From Euborellia annulipes (Eukaryota; Arthropoda; Insecta; Dermaptera; Anisolabididae), in the NCBI GenBank assembly GCA_023213315.1, contig JAKCPI010015353.1, positions 62,001-126,000 on the forward strand: a stretch of 64,000 bases of DNA, in the 5' to 3' direction. Made by a program: the position numbers and the translations under genes. Below the pieces are notes generated by a model. The model was not told the origin of the DNA, did no database searches, and saw only the letters and a list, made by a program, of their open reading frames with translations. This document shows, piece after piece, positions 1 through 10,730 of this stretch; position 1 is the first letter of the stretch, and the number at the start of each line of letters is the position of its first letter.

Positions 1-65
1 CTCAATGCTCTTCTCAAGTCCAAAGGAACCCATCTATCTCTCTTCAGTCATTCAACCTTGGCTTC

Positions 66-78
66 TTGGGCTATTATT

Positions 79-140
<62 letters not shown>
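66..140. repeat. (CT)n microsatellite
   Basis: A nearly pure CT dinucleotide run. The Leu/Ser-rich reading frame through it resembles a signal peptide only because of the repeat. A second CTTT/CT-rich tract follows at 254-298. Confidence 0.95.
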
Positions 141-144
<4 letters not shown>

Positions 145-657
145 GGGAGGATTGCGTTGGTAGTGAGAAGAGAAGCACTACAAATTTTATATTTAAAATT
201 GTAATTTTTATCGTGCTCCAGGAGACAAAATGTCTCAGAGCATTTTAATAAATTTCTTTCTTTCTTTCTTTCTTTCTCTCTCTCTTCCTTCCTTCATTTA
301 GTTTCCTTTCTCAATACTTGTTAAAATTTTATTAAAAACATCGCATGGAAAACATTCATTCATATTTTTCTTATTAATCATCTCTAAGAGCAATTGTAAT
401 TATATTATCTTTTTCGGTATTTTATTAAACTTTCTCAATTATTGAAGTCTTATCATCACGGCGAAAGAAAAGGCTGATTCAAGTCCCACTTCCGTTTTTT
501 TTTTTTTTTCACTTTCTCTTACCTATATATGTAATATATATATAAAGAGAAGATAAAATTTCTTGAGTTGAATGGCTGTAGATATTCAAATTAGAAACAG
601 GAACGGGAGCCTTCTCAGGAACAGCAGCCAGGATAAATAATAAAAATCTATATTTCG

Positions 658-700
658 TTGCCGACGTTTCGGGTGCAAGTCGCACCCATCCTCAGGGCAA
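658..700 (-). ncRNA. Type I hammerhead ribozyme, left arm
   Basis: Read on the minus strand: stem I strand TTGCC, core CTGAGGA, one extra T, stem II GGGTGC/GCACCC with loop GACTT, then GAAA, a two-pair stem III (AC/GT), cleavage-site C, and the closing stem I strand GGCAA. All hammerhead core positions are present. The two-pair stem III without a loop would be weak as a monomer; such motifs are known to act as dimers. Cleavage is expected after GUC. Confidence 0.8.
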
Positions 701-902
701 GCAAAATTGTCAAAATTTCGTACAAGTTGATCGGTACTTAAGAATAAATTCCATGTTTATACATGTATTCGTTAGTATGTACAGCAAAGAAAAAGCTATT
801 GCAAAGCGTTTTTCTTTGCTGTACATACTAACGAATACATGTATAAACATGGAATTTATTCTTAAGTACCGATCAACTTGTACGAAATTTTGACAATTTT
901 GC

Positions 903-945
903 TTGCCCTGAGGATGGGTGCGACTTGCACCCGAAACGTCGGCAA
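903..945 (+). ncRNA. Type I hammerhead ribozyme, right arm
   Basis: Same motif as at 658-700 on the opposite strand, with identical core, stem II, loop and stem I. Transcription of either strand through the foldback therefore makes one sense ribozyme and its antisense copy in the same RNA. Confidence 0.8.
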
Positions 946-1608
946 CGAAATATAGATTTTTATTATTTATCCTGGCTGCTGTTCTTGAGAAGGCTCCCGT
1001 TCCTGTTTATAAAGAGAAGTATTAGATTTATTTCAAAAATTCAATGTCAAGATTTTGATGGATATACACGTTTTGAGGTCTCCCGAATCCAATAAAGTGG
1101 TTTTCGAAACATGGCTTGTTTGTGAACAAAATATCTAAGAGTTACGAGGTTGAAATTTTATATTTAACTGAGGTACCCCCCTGAGACGTAACACGAAGCT
1201 TTTGAACAAAATCGGCCAAAAGGTACTAGCACTTTAGTGAAGTACTTTTTCACTTTTTTTCTATTTTCTCAAAATTTCTCCAACGATTTTGATTAAAATT
1301 CAAAAATCAATTATTTTTTAGATGTTCTTTAAAATGTATAGGGCCTATTCACATGCCCTTGTAAACTTTGAAGCACACTTTACTCATGAACTTCATAGGA
1401 AAGATAGGAAAAATGGTGCCATGCTAACAAAATATAAATATTTTTTTCCCTACTTATAAATTTTACATCTTGAAATTCGAATGTACCGCACTGTTGGAAA
1501 CTAAATACATGTCGACACAAACAATCTGGTGTGACAGGCACAGAACACAACTTTCTCTTGCCAAAGGGTAAGAGAAAGCTGCGTTCTGGGCCGGTCACAC
1601 CAGATTTT

Positions 1609-2869
1609 TATTCCTCAGGTCAATGATTGGCAAGCACGATTAAGAAGAGCTCTTAGAAAATATTTGTAAATCAATTTAAGTTAAAAATATTAAAATATTC
1701 AACATTTAAAATTTAGATTTCTAACGAAGCCATGAATTGAATAATAGGCACACAAAAATATAACAAGTTTCTCTTCTATAGGACTTATTTAATAATTGTC
1801 ATAGATACATAAATGCTGCAATGTTTAAAAAATGAGTCGAGTCATGTTATTTAGGATAAAAAAAAGCTGACAAAATTAAAAGGAAAAAAAAAATGTTGAA
1901 TCTATCTAATGAAAATATTACGTCAGATTTTTTTTTAAATCTCTAATATAAACTTTTTTGTAATTTATTTTATTAATTAATAGAAAATGATTTCGGCACT
2001 TCAACTGAATTTTTTTTAGAAATTGACACTGATACCAGTAAGATTTTTTGTTTTTGAGAAAAGGGAAAACCAGGCTTGGTTTGGTTTTTATTCTTCTAAT
2101 TTGTTTATTGTGTCAAGCCAACATTGTCTTCAAAAAAACAGCATTTGTTTCTTACAACTAGATTATAATTGTTGATTTTGATTCACGTATTTTGAATTGT
2201 TACTAAATTTATTTGACAACATTTTTGGAATTTACTTGTGTAAAATTCTACAATTCCCCAGAAGTGGTAGAATTTTAATTGTTCATTGTTTTAATTTTCA
2301 TTTATTAATTTAATTGTACATTGCAAAATATTCATCTTATTTCCGAGTTAAAAAACAGAAAGGAATTTATTTGCTTTGGTCACCTTCTCAGCAATCTTCA
2401 AGGTTCAAAGTTTGAAACATTGTCTTAGTAAGGAAGGACAATCGGTCATATCTATCGGATTTCAAATATTTCATATGAAAATATTTAAACTATCCATATC
2501 CAATACATTCTTTACATTCGTTCCATGGAATTTGAATAGTAAATGCTTTTTTAATCATTCACTATGATTTCATTGCACTCTTTTATCTTGTAAGAAATAT
2601 AAATAGTTTTAAAATTAGATTTGCTTATCTTATATACTGTATATTGGATAGAGATTAGTTTTCTTTATTTACCATTTTCATTCAATGATAAAATTTCAAC
2701 ATTTTTAGTTATTTTTGGTCTTATTCAATTTTTAGCCAATAGTCGGTAAAAAGTCTGTTTTGGGTAAAAAATGTCTCTTAAAAAGTCGCTTTTAACAATT
2801 AATAATTTGAGAAAATAAAAGAAATAGAGAGCTTATCTCTCGATAACCGAAATATTACAAATTCTTTAG
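1609..2869. other. AT-rich stretch, nothing recognised
   Basis: No exon with splice sites, RNA gene or clear repeat boundary was found. The only reading frame of note (2376-2567) has no family resemblance. Confidence 0.5.
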
Positions 2870-3442
2870 AATTTATTTAAACCATTTGGTATTCAAATGA
2901 TCTTATATATCTCTAAATATTCATCGGACTGCTTAGGATTTGAACCCAGACCCCAAAGCCTTAATAACTATAATTATTGACATTGTCAACAACACTAGCC
3001 TCTCGACCAGGGGGGAGGGGGGTTTACATCTTGATTTTTAATTTATATTGGCGGAAACTAAATATACAGAATATGAGCACAAAAGATCTGGTGTGACAAG
3101 CACAGAACTTCCTTCTAAAGAATTTAATTAAATAAATAAAAAAAATTTAATTTCAATAGCACAAAAGTAAAAATTTGGTTTTTAAGCACAGTACACAATT
3201 TTCAATTATGCTTGTCACACCAGATCTTTTGTGTCCACATTCTGTATATTTAGTTTCCGCCAATATAAATTAAAAATCAAGATGTAACCCCTTCCCCCCC
3301 CCCCCACCTTGGCCGAGAGGCTAGAGTTGTTGACAATGTCAATAACGATAGATTTAAAGGCCTAGAGATCTGGGTTCGGATCCTAGGCAGTCCGATAAAT
3401 ATTTTTTTAGATTATTTGAATATCAAATGGTATAAATAAATT
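2870..3442. mobile_element. Inverted repeat with tRNA-like boxes
   Basis: The flanks 2870-3085 and 3230-3442 are reverse complements. The right arm carries an A-box-like GGCCGAGAGGCTAGAG (3304-3320 region) and a B-box-like GGGTTCGGATCC near 3371, the layout of a tRNA-derived head. The left arm carries the same module inverted and more decayed (GGATTTGAACCC near 2937). The centre holds the ATCTGGTGTGAC palindrome shared with Rep-A, so two repeat types are joined. G/C homopolymers near 3009 and 3293 lie at matching places in the arms. Confidence 0.65.
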
Positions 3443-4220
3443 TAAAAAAAAAAAAAACATATTATATTAAAATATTTAAAAAAAGACGGTTATAAAAATC
3501 GCTTTTTTTAAGTCTCTGAGAGACAAAAAAAAGCTAAAAAAGTCGTTTTTGAAAATTTCAAAAAACGTTTTAGTGGAGATATCTAAGAAAATCAGGGAAA
3601 AAATCACTTTTAGTTTATCTCAACAAATAATTTATATATATATAAAAAAAAAAAAAAGTTCATTTAAGATAAATATTTTATAAATTGCATATCTTCAAAA
3701 AATAGTGTTTATATATATACAATTTATTTTTAAATACTCCAACAGTATTGAGATTATATAAGCGGTAAAAGATGTCATGTCCTTTAATATGATTAGCTTA
3801 GCAAATTCAATGATTTTGATAAGAAATTGCTTTTATAATTAATAATTATATATTAATTTTTTTTTTTATTTACATAATTGTTAATTCTGCTCCGAATTAA
3901 AAATCTTGGTAGATAATCATTAAAATTAGAAAATTTTGTTTAGAATGCAGCGGCTTAATTAATTTTTCTGGATAATTTATGGTATAAAATTATGTTTTTG
4001 CTATTTATTCTTTAGGGAAAATTTTTCTTATTTAAATTTTTTAGACTTTTTTTACTAGCCAGCCTTACAATTGTTATTTGTTGCACTTTTTTCTCATGAA
4101 AGCTCCCATTAAAATATAATACCTTAAGCTGTACAATGAGAGACAATATTAAGTCCCACCCATATGTGATTATTTCATTGTTTTTACTTTCTCTTACCTA
4201 TGTATATATGTAATATATAT

Positions 4221-4497
4221 CTCAGCCAAAAACATCGGAGATGCAAAAGGGGCGCCTCGCATTATTTTTGCCCAGCGTCGAGGTGAAATCAAAAAAATGC
4301 GCCTCGCTTTTCTGATTTATATAAAAGCGAGGAAATATTTTCACTTAAATAAAACCCCTACAGAATTTTATTTGTTTCATATATCCTCGCTTTTATATAA
4401 ATCTGAAAAGCGAGGCGCATTTTTTTGATTTCACCTCGACGCTGGGCAAAAATAATGCGAGGCGCCCCTTTTTGCATCTCCGATGTTTTTGGCTGAG
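4221..4497. mobile_element. Near-perfect palindromic MITE
   Basis: Arms of about 120 bp begin CTCAGCCAAAAACATCGG and end with its reverse complement GGCTGAG. The arms are far more GC-rich than their surroundings (GAGGCGC/GCGCCTC blocks) and almost free of mismatches, which suggests recent formation or conversion between arms. The core is short and AT-rich. No coding region. Confidence 0.8.
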
Positions 4498-4631
4498 ATT
4501 TCACTTCTTTTTGTGAAATATTACATTTAAATTTTATTTAATAATTTTTGTTTATTAAATATTAAGTTATCCCATGAATAGATCTTTTAATATGCATTCC
4601 AAACAGTAAAAAATAAATACATCCATTTGGT

Positions 4632-5520
4632 ATCGTTTGGTATCCATTCGAAACGATAAACATAGGATTTCCCTAAATTTTATAAAATTTTAGGATTTTT
4701 ATTTTTGTTATGTTGGTAGCATGTGAATACATCGTTTGGTATCCATTCAAAACGATAAACATAGGATTTCCCTAAATTTTATAAAATTTTAGGTTTTTTA
4801 TTTTTGTTATGTTGTTAGAATGTAAATACATCGTTTGGTATCCATTCGAAACGATAAACATAGGATTTATCTAAATTTTATAAAATTTTAGGTTTTTTAT
4901 TTTTGTTATGTTGTTAGGATATAAATACATCGTTTGGTATCCATTCGAAACGATAAACATAGGATTTATCTAAATTTTATAAAATTTTAGGTTTTTTATT
5001 TTTGTTATGTTGTTAGGATATAAATACATCGTTTGGTATCCATTCGAAACGATAAAGATAGGATTTCCCTAAATTTTATAAAATTTTAGGTTTTTTATTT
5101 TTGTTATGTTGGTAGAATGTAAATACATCGTTTGGTATCCATTCGAAACAATAAACATAGGATTTCCCTAAATTTTATAAAATTTTAGGTTTTTTATTTT
5201 TGTTATGTTGGTAGGATGTAAATACATCGTTTGGTATCCCTTCGAAACGATAAACATAGGATTTATCTAAATTTTATAAAATTTTAGGTTTTTTATTTTT
5301 GTTATGTTGGTAGGATGTAAATACATCGTTTGGTATCCCTTCGAGACGATAAACATAGGATTTATCTAAATTTTATAAAATTATAGGTTTTTTATTTTTG
5401 TTATGTTGGTGGAATGTAAATACTTCGTTTGGTATCCCTTCGAAACGATAAACATAGGATTTCCCTAAATTTTATAAAATTTTAGGTTTTTTATTTTTGT
5501 TATGTTGGTAGCACTTCTTC
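4632..5520. repeat. 99-bp tandem satellite, nine units
   Basis: Units start at 4632, 4731, 4830, 4929, 5028, 5127, 5226, 5325 and 5424, each exactly 99 bp with substitutions but no length change. Each unit holds two dyads: ATCGTTT and AAACGAT separated by 12 bases, and an A/T palindrome around CTAAATTTTATAAAATTTTAG. The array ends near 5520 partway through a tenth unit. No spacers differ between units, so it is not a CRISPR array. Confidence 0.97.
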
Positions 5521-6375
5521 TTATCACGTTAATCTATTGTATTTCTATCTGAAGGGATCCATCCTAAAATTTTTTATTCCATTAGGGATGAAAATTACTA
5601 ATAATAATATATATGTTCCTAGATGACGTCATCAGGGAGCAAAATAGTTAGAATTGTCTTTTCGCCACGTTAAAGATAGGACAAATTTGAAATTTTGAAT
5701 GCCTCTCAAAAAGTCACTTTTGATCCAAAATGAAATTTTATATCAAAGGTATCGGGTTTTTGATAGTATCTATTTGTATTTTAAATTTCATCCAAATCGG
5801 TCCAGCAGGGAAACCTGTAGCTTTGTCTAAAAATTTGAAAATTGAAGAAAAGAATGAAAAAAAAGAAAAAGGAAAAATAAGAGACTAACTTTTGACCTTC
5901 CGAAATCGGCAAAATCTCAACTTTGAGCCTCTGCCATTCTGTTTGGGACTGGAATTTTTTTTTGAATTCGTGCTCAAAATAATCCGTATTTATTCTAGTT
6001 TAATATAAAAAAAATTTGGCTCCGATATCTTAAAACCTTTTTGAGATATTCGCCCAGAAAGAGAAAAGTTTCTCAAAAAAATTTTTTCACGTCCCTATCT
6101 TTTATTAAGGATTTAAAATCATTCTTGATAATATAGTCTAGGGACGACTCGACCATCTAAATGCAATGGGCCATTGGCATCTATTGGAATATCAACTAAA
6201 TGGTAGTATTAAGATGGATAATTATGGGCAGGAGCAGCCAATAAATAGACTCTGTATGCAGATTCAATCACCGGAGACGTTTCGGTTCTTTTTATTTAAG
6301 GTAGTATTAAGAGTTTCTTTGCTTTCTTTTGCTTTTCACATGCTCGGCGACGAGTCGCTCCCGCGACTCTTGATA
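5521..6375. other. Unclassified repeat-like stretch
   Basis: No gene recognised. Phrases such as ATTTCATCCAAATCGGTCCA near 5788 resemble the ends of common arthropod interspersed repeats, but I see no termini to bound an element. Confidence 0.4.
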
Positions 6376-7013
6376 TAGAGAGAAAGTATTGGATTCATGT
6401 CAAAAATTCGATGTCGAGATTTTGATGGATCTTCACGTTTTGAGGTCCCCTGAATCCAAAAAAGTGGTTTTCGCGACATGGTCTGTCTGTGGGTGTGTGG
6501 GTGTGTGGGTGGGTGGGTGTGTGTTCAATTTTAAGGATGAAGGAATTGAGCTACGAGGTTGAAATTTTATATTTAAGTTAAACACCCCCGGGACCGGAAA
6601 AATAAGCTTTTAATCAAAATCGGCCAAAGAGTACTAGTACTTTACTGATGTATTTTTTCAGTTTTTTTCGATTTTCTCAAAATTTGCTCCAACGATTTTT
6701 TTTTTAATTCAAAAATCAATTAATTTTTAGATTTTCTTTAAAATGTATATTCTCATTTTGCAATTGAAATCTTCTGAAGACCACTTTACTCTTGTATTTC
6801 ATAGGGAAGATAGGAGAAATGGTTGCCATGGTAACAAAATATAAATATTTTCCCATACTTATAAATTTTACATCTGAATTCAAATGTTCCGTACTGTCGG
6901 GAACTAAATATATGTCGACACAAAAAATCTGGTGTGACAAGCACAGAACACAACTTTCGATTACCGAAGGTAAGAGAAAGTTGTGTGCTGTGCGCCAGTC
7001 ACACCAGATTTTT
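6376..7013 (+). mobile_element. Rep-A copy 2
   Basis: Nearly full-length copy from the GAGAGAAAGTA head to the closing CACCAGATTTTTA palindrome arm. The GT-rich tract at 6485-6525 is expanded here. Two overlapping antisense reading frames inside it arise from the repeat itself. Confidence 0.85.
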
Positions 7014-7062
7014 ATGAAAGAAAATGAAAATCTTTTTTTTGGAAATTTTCTAGTTTAGAACC

Positions 7063-7166
7063 ATGAAAGTTTCCATTAAAAAAAATATAATATTTTTTTT
7101 AAAAACAATGAAATAATCACAATTAGAAAACGCATGGATGGGACTTAATATTGTCCTTCACTGTAC
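7063..7166. mobile_element. Half copy of the TA-flanked MITE family
   Basis: Matches the right half of the complete element at 12926-13136, including AATAATCAC and the terminus TATTGTCCTTCACTG. The left half is missing. Confidence 0.65.
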
Positions 7167-7189
7167 ATGTTGTGGCTGTATATCATTAG

Positions 7190-7360
7190 TAAAGGAAGTA
7201 TGGAAGCAGAAGCAGCTAAGAAAGAAAATTTTCTAAATGTTTTATCAATCAATCAGTTGGACACGTTTCATAATAAATGAACCGAAACAGCTGATTGGAA
7301 AAGCATTCAGAGAATTTTCTTTCTTGGCTGCCTCTGCTACCATACTTCCTTTAATAATAC
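7190..7360. mobile_element. Small foldback with GCAGC...GGCTGCC arms
   Basis: Outer arms (AGGAAGTATGGAAGCAG and its complement) enclose a shorter dyad with CGTTTC and CCGAAAC motifs. The arm end resembles the GGCAGCCA end of the hammerhead foldbacks, but no CUGANGA core survives here. Confidence 0.6.
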
Positions 7361-7365
7361 CTTAA

Positions 7366-7619
7366 GGGCAATTCAACACGAGCGTTTTCAACGCCTTACG
7401 CTTGAAAGTTTTGCCCATTCTCCCCGAGCATTCTGACGCGTTTTCAACTCGTTTTGCCCGTGTTTTCAACGCGATTTGCACGCGTTTTAATCGTGTTTCT
7501 AACGCGAACGCCAGTTAACACACCTTTGTTGAAGCTCTCATTTAAACTCTTTAGTGCTGTTTGACTCGAGTTTTTGAAGCCTTGAAAACGCGTCAAAAAC
7601 TCTCGTGTAGAATTGGCCC
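7366..7619. mobile_element. PIF/Harbinger-like MITE
   Basis: Terminal inverted repeats begin GGGCAATTCAACACGAG and end with the near-complement GTGTAGAATTGGCCC. A TAA flanks each side (7363-7365 and 7620-7622), fitting the three-base target of PIF/Harbinger elements. The interior is rich in AACGCG/CGCGTT motifs. A diverged relative is at 30587-31122. Confidence 0.65.
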
Positions 7620-8517
7620 TAAGTTAGTTATATTCAAAAGCTAACGATCAGGAAGGAGCTTCTCTAAAAAACTCATCTTTGTTCTATAGACTTATCGTTG
7701 TGGGGTATCGTCAAGTTTCCCAAAACTTGCGCCATTAGAATTAAATGAAGGCCACCCCTATTTTGTTCCTCATTCTTTGGAAGTTAAGTACCCCATTGAC
7801 CATTACGTTTGCACGATTGATTTTTTTTTATTTTCCTCATTTTCTCAAGAATCTCACTTCATGTGTTTAACTCTGAGAAAATTGTACACTTAATTACCTT
7901 TGCCTGTGAAGTACTTCGTGAGCCATTTATTAACTTATTCGATTTTAAGGAAAAAATTATTTAAATTTGACTTGAGTTGCATTATTAATATATTAAAACA
8001 ATTGTATTTAAATATTAAGAGAAATGTTGTTTAGGCCACATAATTTCTACGACCTGCTTTCAGTTCAAATAATAAATGCTCAGAGTTTTTAGACAAATTA
8101 ATATAAGCCAAAATAAATCTTACATACAAGTAAACATATAAATCCACTATTGATAAGAAAAAGATAAAAAAAAGTTTGAAATAATTTTACAATTAAATTA
8201 CAAATAAAAAACACTTTATTTAATTATAAAAGTAATTCTTCAAATCTTTTTGCCCGAGTATTAGAGCATTCAGGCATATCATTCTTCGTCGATGATCTTT
8301 TAGAAAAAAAAAAAACTACGAAAACTTTCCCTCCCTTGAAAGAGAAATTTGCATTTCCAAATGTATTTTTCTCTTTATTTATTTTTACTGCTTTATGAAT
8401 ATGACCCTCTTGTTTTATCTTGTTCCCAGCTTGTTTAAATTAAATATTTACACATTCGTAATTAGCTTTTTTTTGTTCATATTTCTTTACTCATTTCAAC
8501 TAGATCAAACCATTAGT

Positions 8518-9345
8518 AAAAAAATCTGGTGTAACTGGTCGCACCAGATTTTTTGTGTCGACATGTATTTAGTTTCTTTTTTTTTTTTTAATTTAAGACT
8601 TTAGACGATAACTGTTGTAATTAATATATATATTGGGGGTTCAGGCATTTCTATTTGTTTTAGTTTCTGACAGTACGATACATTTCAATTCAAGAAGTAA
8701 AATTTATAAGTGGGAAAATATTTATATTTTGTTACCATGGCATCCTATCTTTCCTATGAAGAACAAGAGTAAAGTGGTCTTCATAAGATTTCAATGGCAA
8801 AATGAGAATATACATTTTAAAGAGAATCTATGATTTATGAATTTTAATGTTGGGTTGCGAGGGCTCACAACCCAACATTACAATATCTACAGCCACTGAC
8901 TCAACCACTGTTTATGAATTTTAATCAAAATCGTTGGAGCAAATTTTGAGAAAATTGAAAAAAAACTGAAAAAGTTTTATTTATTTATTATTTTTTTAAA
9001 AGAATTGTTGGCATTAGGCCACCAGCCATTTTTGCCACCGCTAAACTGAAAAAGTACATTAGTAAAGTAATAGTACTCTTTGACCAATTTTGATTAAAAG
9101 CTTGTTTTCACCCCGGTGGGTGCCTAACTTAAATATAAAATTTCAACCCCCCTAGCTCAATTTCTTCATGCTTTAACACACACACACACACAGACTGACC
9201 ATGTTGCGAAAACCACTTTTTTTTATTAGGGAAGCCTGAAAAATTGTATATCCATCAAAATCTCGACATCGAATTTTTGACATGAATTCAATACTTTCTC
9301 TCTATCTATTACCTTATATAGGTAAGAGAAAGTAAAGATGCTTCC
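8518..9345 (-). mobile_element. Rep-A copy 3, with later insertions
   Basis: Reverse-orientation copy broken by at least two small insertions with direct duplications: 8849-8910 (15-bp duplication) and 8975-9042 (AAACTGAAAAAG at 8963-8974 and 9043-9054). A third, unbounded insertion lies near 8577-8660. The terminal palindrome is shortened. Confidence 0.8.
8849..8910. mobile_element. 62-bp insertion with 15-bp target duplication
   Basis: TTTATGAATTTTAAT occurs at 8834-8848 and 8911-8925. The insert starts with a strong hairpin (GTTGGGTTG paired to CAACCCAAC) and then has ATATCTACAGCCA, a phrase also found at the ends of the hammerhead foldbacks (compare 569-583 inverted, and 59540-59552). 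It is probably an end fragment of the same mobile family. Confidence 0.65.
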
Positions 9346-10730
9346 TTTTTTTTTCTTGCTCCACTTTGGAAAATATTGATCTTTTTTAAAGACACTAGAC
9401 AAGTATTTCTAATTTAAGATTTTTTTATTTCTTTATTCATTAGATAAATTAAAATTCTATGCGTTGTTCCATGTGATTATTTCATTGTTTTTTTTTTTTT
9501 AGAAAATATGAAAAATGTTTAATGAAAACTTTTGTGGTTTAAATGTTGAAAAGAATTCCATTAAAGATTCCTAAAAACAATTAAATAATCACATGAGAAA
9601 ACGCAGAGCCCTTTTTTTCGTGGAGGAATCCTAACATATTAAAAATAAATGGTATTCAAATATAACCGAACATTGCGAACGAGAATGTCCTTCTTTAAAT
9701 ATTTATTAGACTTTTATTTTTTACCAAATCCATACTCCTCGGTTGGGAGATATTATGCAATGTCGCTGCACTTTCAGAGGGTGTCATTTTAAAATATAAT
9801 AATTTTAAATATTAATACCAAAACATGTAATTATCGCAAGAGAGATATACAGTCTAGCTTAAATGGCGATATTTATAAATAATCGATTAGATTAAAAAAA
9901 TATTAATTCTCATTCTTTTTAATAAATATTGTAAATGGGAAATGTATTGCTGCGTTCAAAATGACTTGTCGATTTGATTTCCACAAATAGATGCTCTACG
10001 TTCTAAAATAAAATGCCTATGCACAGGTATATAAATAAACACAAAACTTTAAAATCTAAATATACTCTTTAATTAAACTTTTAAGGAAATAATCTCATAA
10101 AATTTTTTTAATTTTTTGTTGTATAAATGTAGTAAAATTATATTGATATACCTCTAACTTTGGGATTTTCCTTTGGACGACTTTGGTACTTTAAAAATAT
10201 CCACTGTAAACAAAAAAAAAGCCGGATATATGAATCATTCACTTAATTTTCTGATATATTTAATTTACTTTTGACTATGAAGATTTGTAAAATTTTGAAG
10301 AAAGTCTGTTATTTACTAAATTGACGGCCCAGTCATGAATTTACCCGGCTAGACGCAGAATTTGTTAAATTTTTACGTTAAATCAAGATAAAAAAATAAA
10401 AAGTAATGGATTATTGTTTAAGTGAAAGTTTTTCTCACATTAACTAGATTCGCTTTTTACATTTAATTTAAAATTGAATGAATTGTTAAATTAGAAAAAA
10501 AATAAATAAATAACTCTCACTACTTTTTATAAATTTAAATATGATAAATATTTCTTTAGGACAAGGATTGGTAATATTTTCTTCTTTGTAAGGGTCACCT
10601 TTAAAAACTTATCGACCTTCTCTTTTATTTAAACAAAAAAAACTTGTTCGATATTATATATTCTTAGATAAATTTCATACTATGTTTATACCGATGTAAT
10701 ACAAGTAGGGTTCTTGATTTCTTGTTCCAG
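9346..10730. other. AT-rich stretch upstream of the first recognised RRBP1-like exon
   Basis: Contains a decayed fragment of the 12926-type MITE at about 9465-9610. I found no exon; it is probably intron of the gene that becomes visible at 10731, or its upstream flank. Confidence 0.4.

Larger units (their letters stand above)
553..1007. mobile_element. Foldback element with two opposed hammerhead ribozymes
   Basis: The two arms, roughly 592-795 and 805-1006, are near-perfect reverse complements around a short centre near 800. The sequence TATAAAGAGAAG occurs at 541-552 and again at 1008-1019, a perfect 12-bp target duplication, so the insertion boundaries are clear and the target was a Rep-A copy. 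Each arm has one hammerhead motif. The left end is longer than the right and carries a tail (CTGTAGATATTC) also found at the right end of the related copy at 59182-59563. No coding capacity is seen. It is probably a non-autonomous Penelope-like or retrozyme-like insertion. Confidence 0.85.
511..1608 (+). mobile_element. Rep-A copy 1, interrupted by a foldback
   Basis: A member of a structured family of about 650 bp that recurs at 6376, 8518 (minus), 25169 (minus), 33163, 35096, 36778, 49478 and 55338 (minus). Landmarks in order are ACTTTCTCTTACC, a TA-rich hairpin ending GAGAGAAAGTA, a GT-rich stretch, and a 3' imperfect palindrome whose arms both carry the ATCTGGTGTGAC motif. In this copy the 5' head (511-552) is split from the body (1008-1608) by the foldback at 553-1007. 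Short reading frames inside it are not conserved between copies, so I do not call them genes. Confidence 0.8.

Noticed and set aside
66..248. Small protein with an apparent Leu/Ser signal peptide
   Set aside because: The hydrophobic stretch is only the translated CT repeat.
4632..5520. CRISPR-like array
   Set aside because: The whole 99-bp unit repeats; there are no variable spacers, and the context is animal DNA.
6792..7058. 88-residue reading frame, with similar frames at 55398 and 8633
   Set aside because: Lies inside Rep-A copies; not kept open in other copies and runs on both strands.
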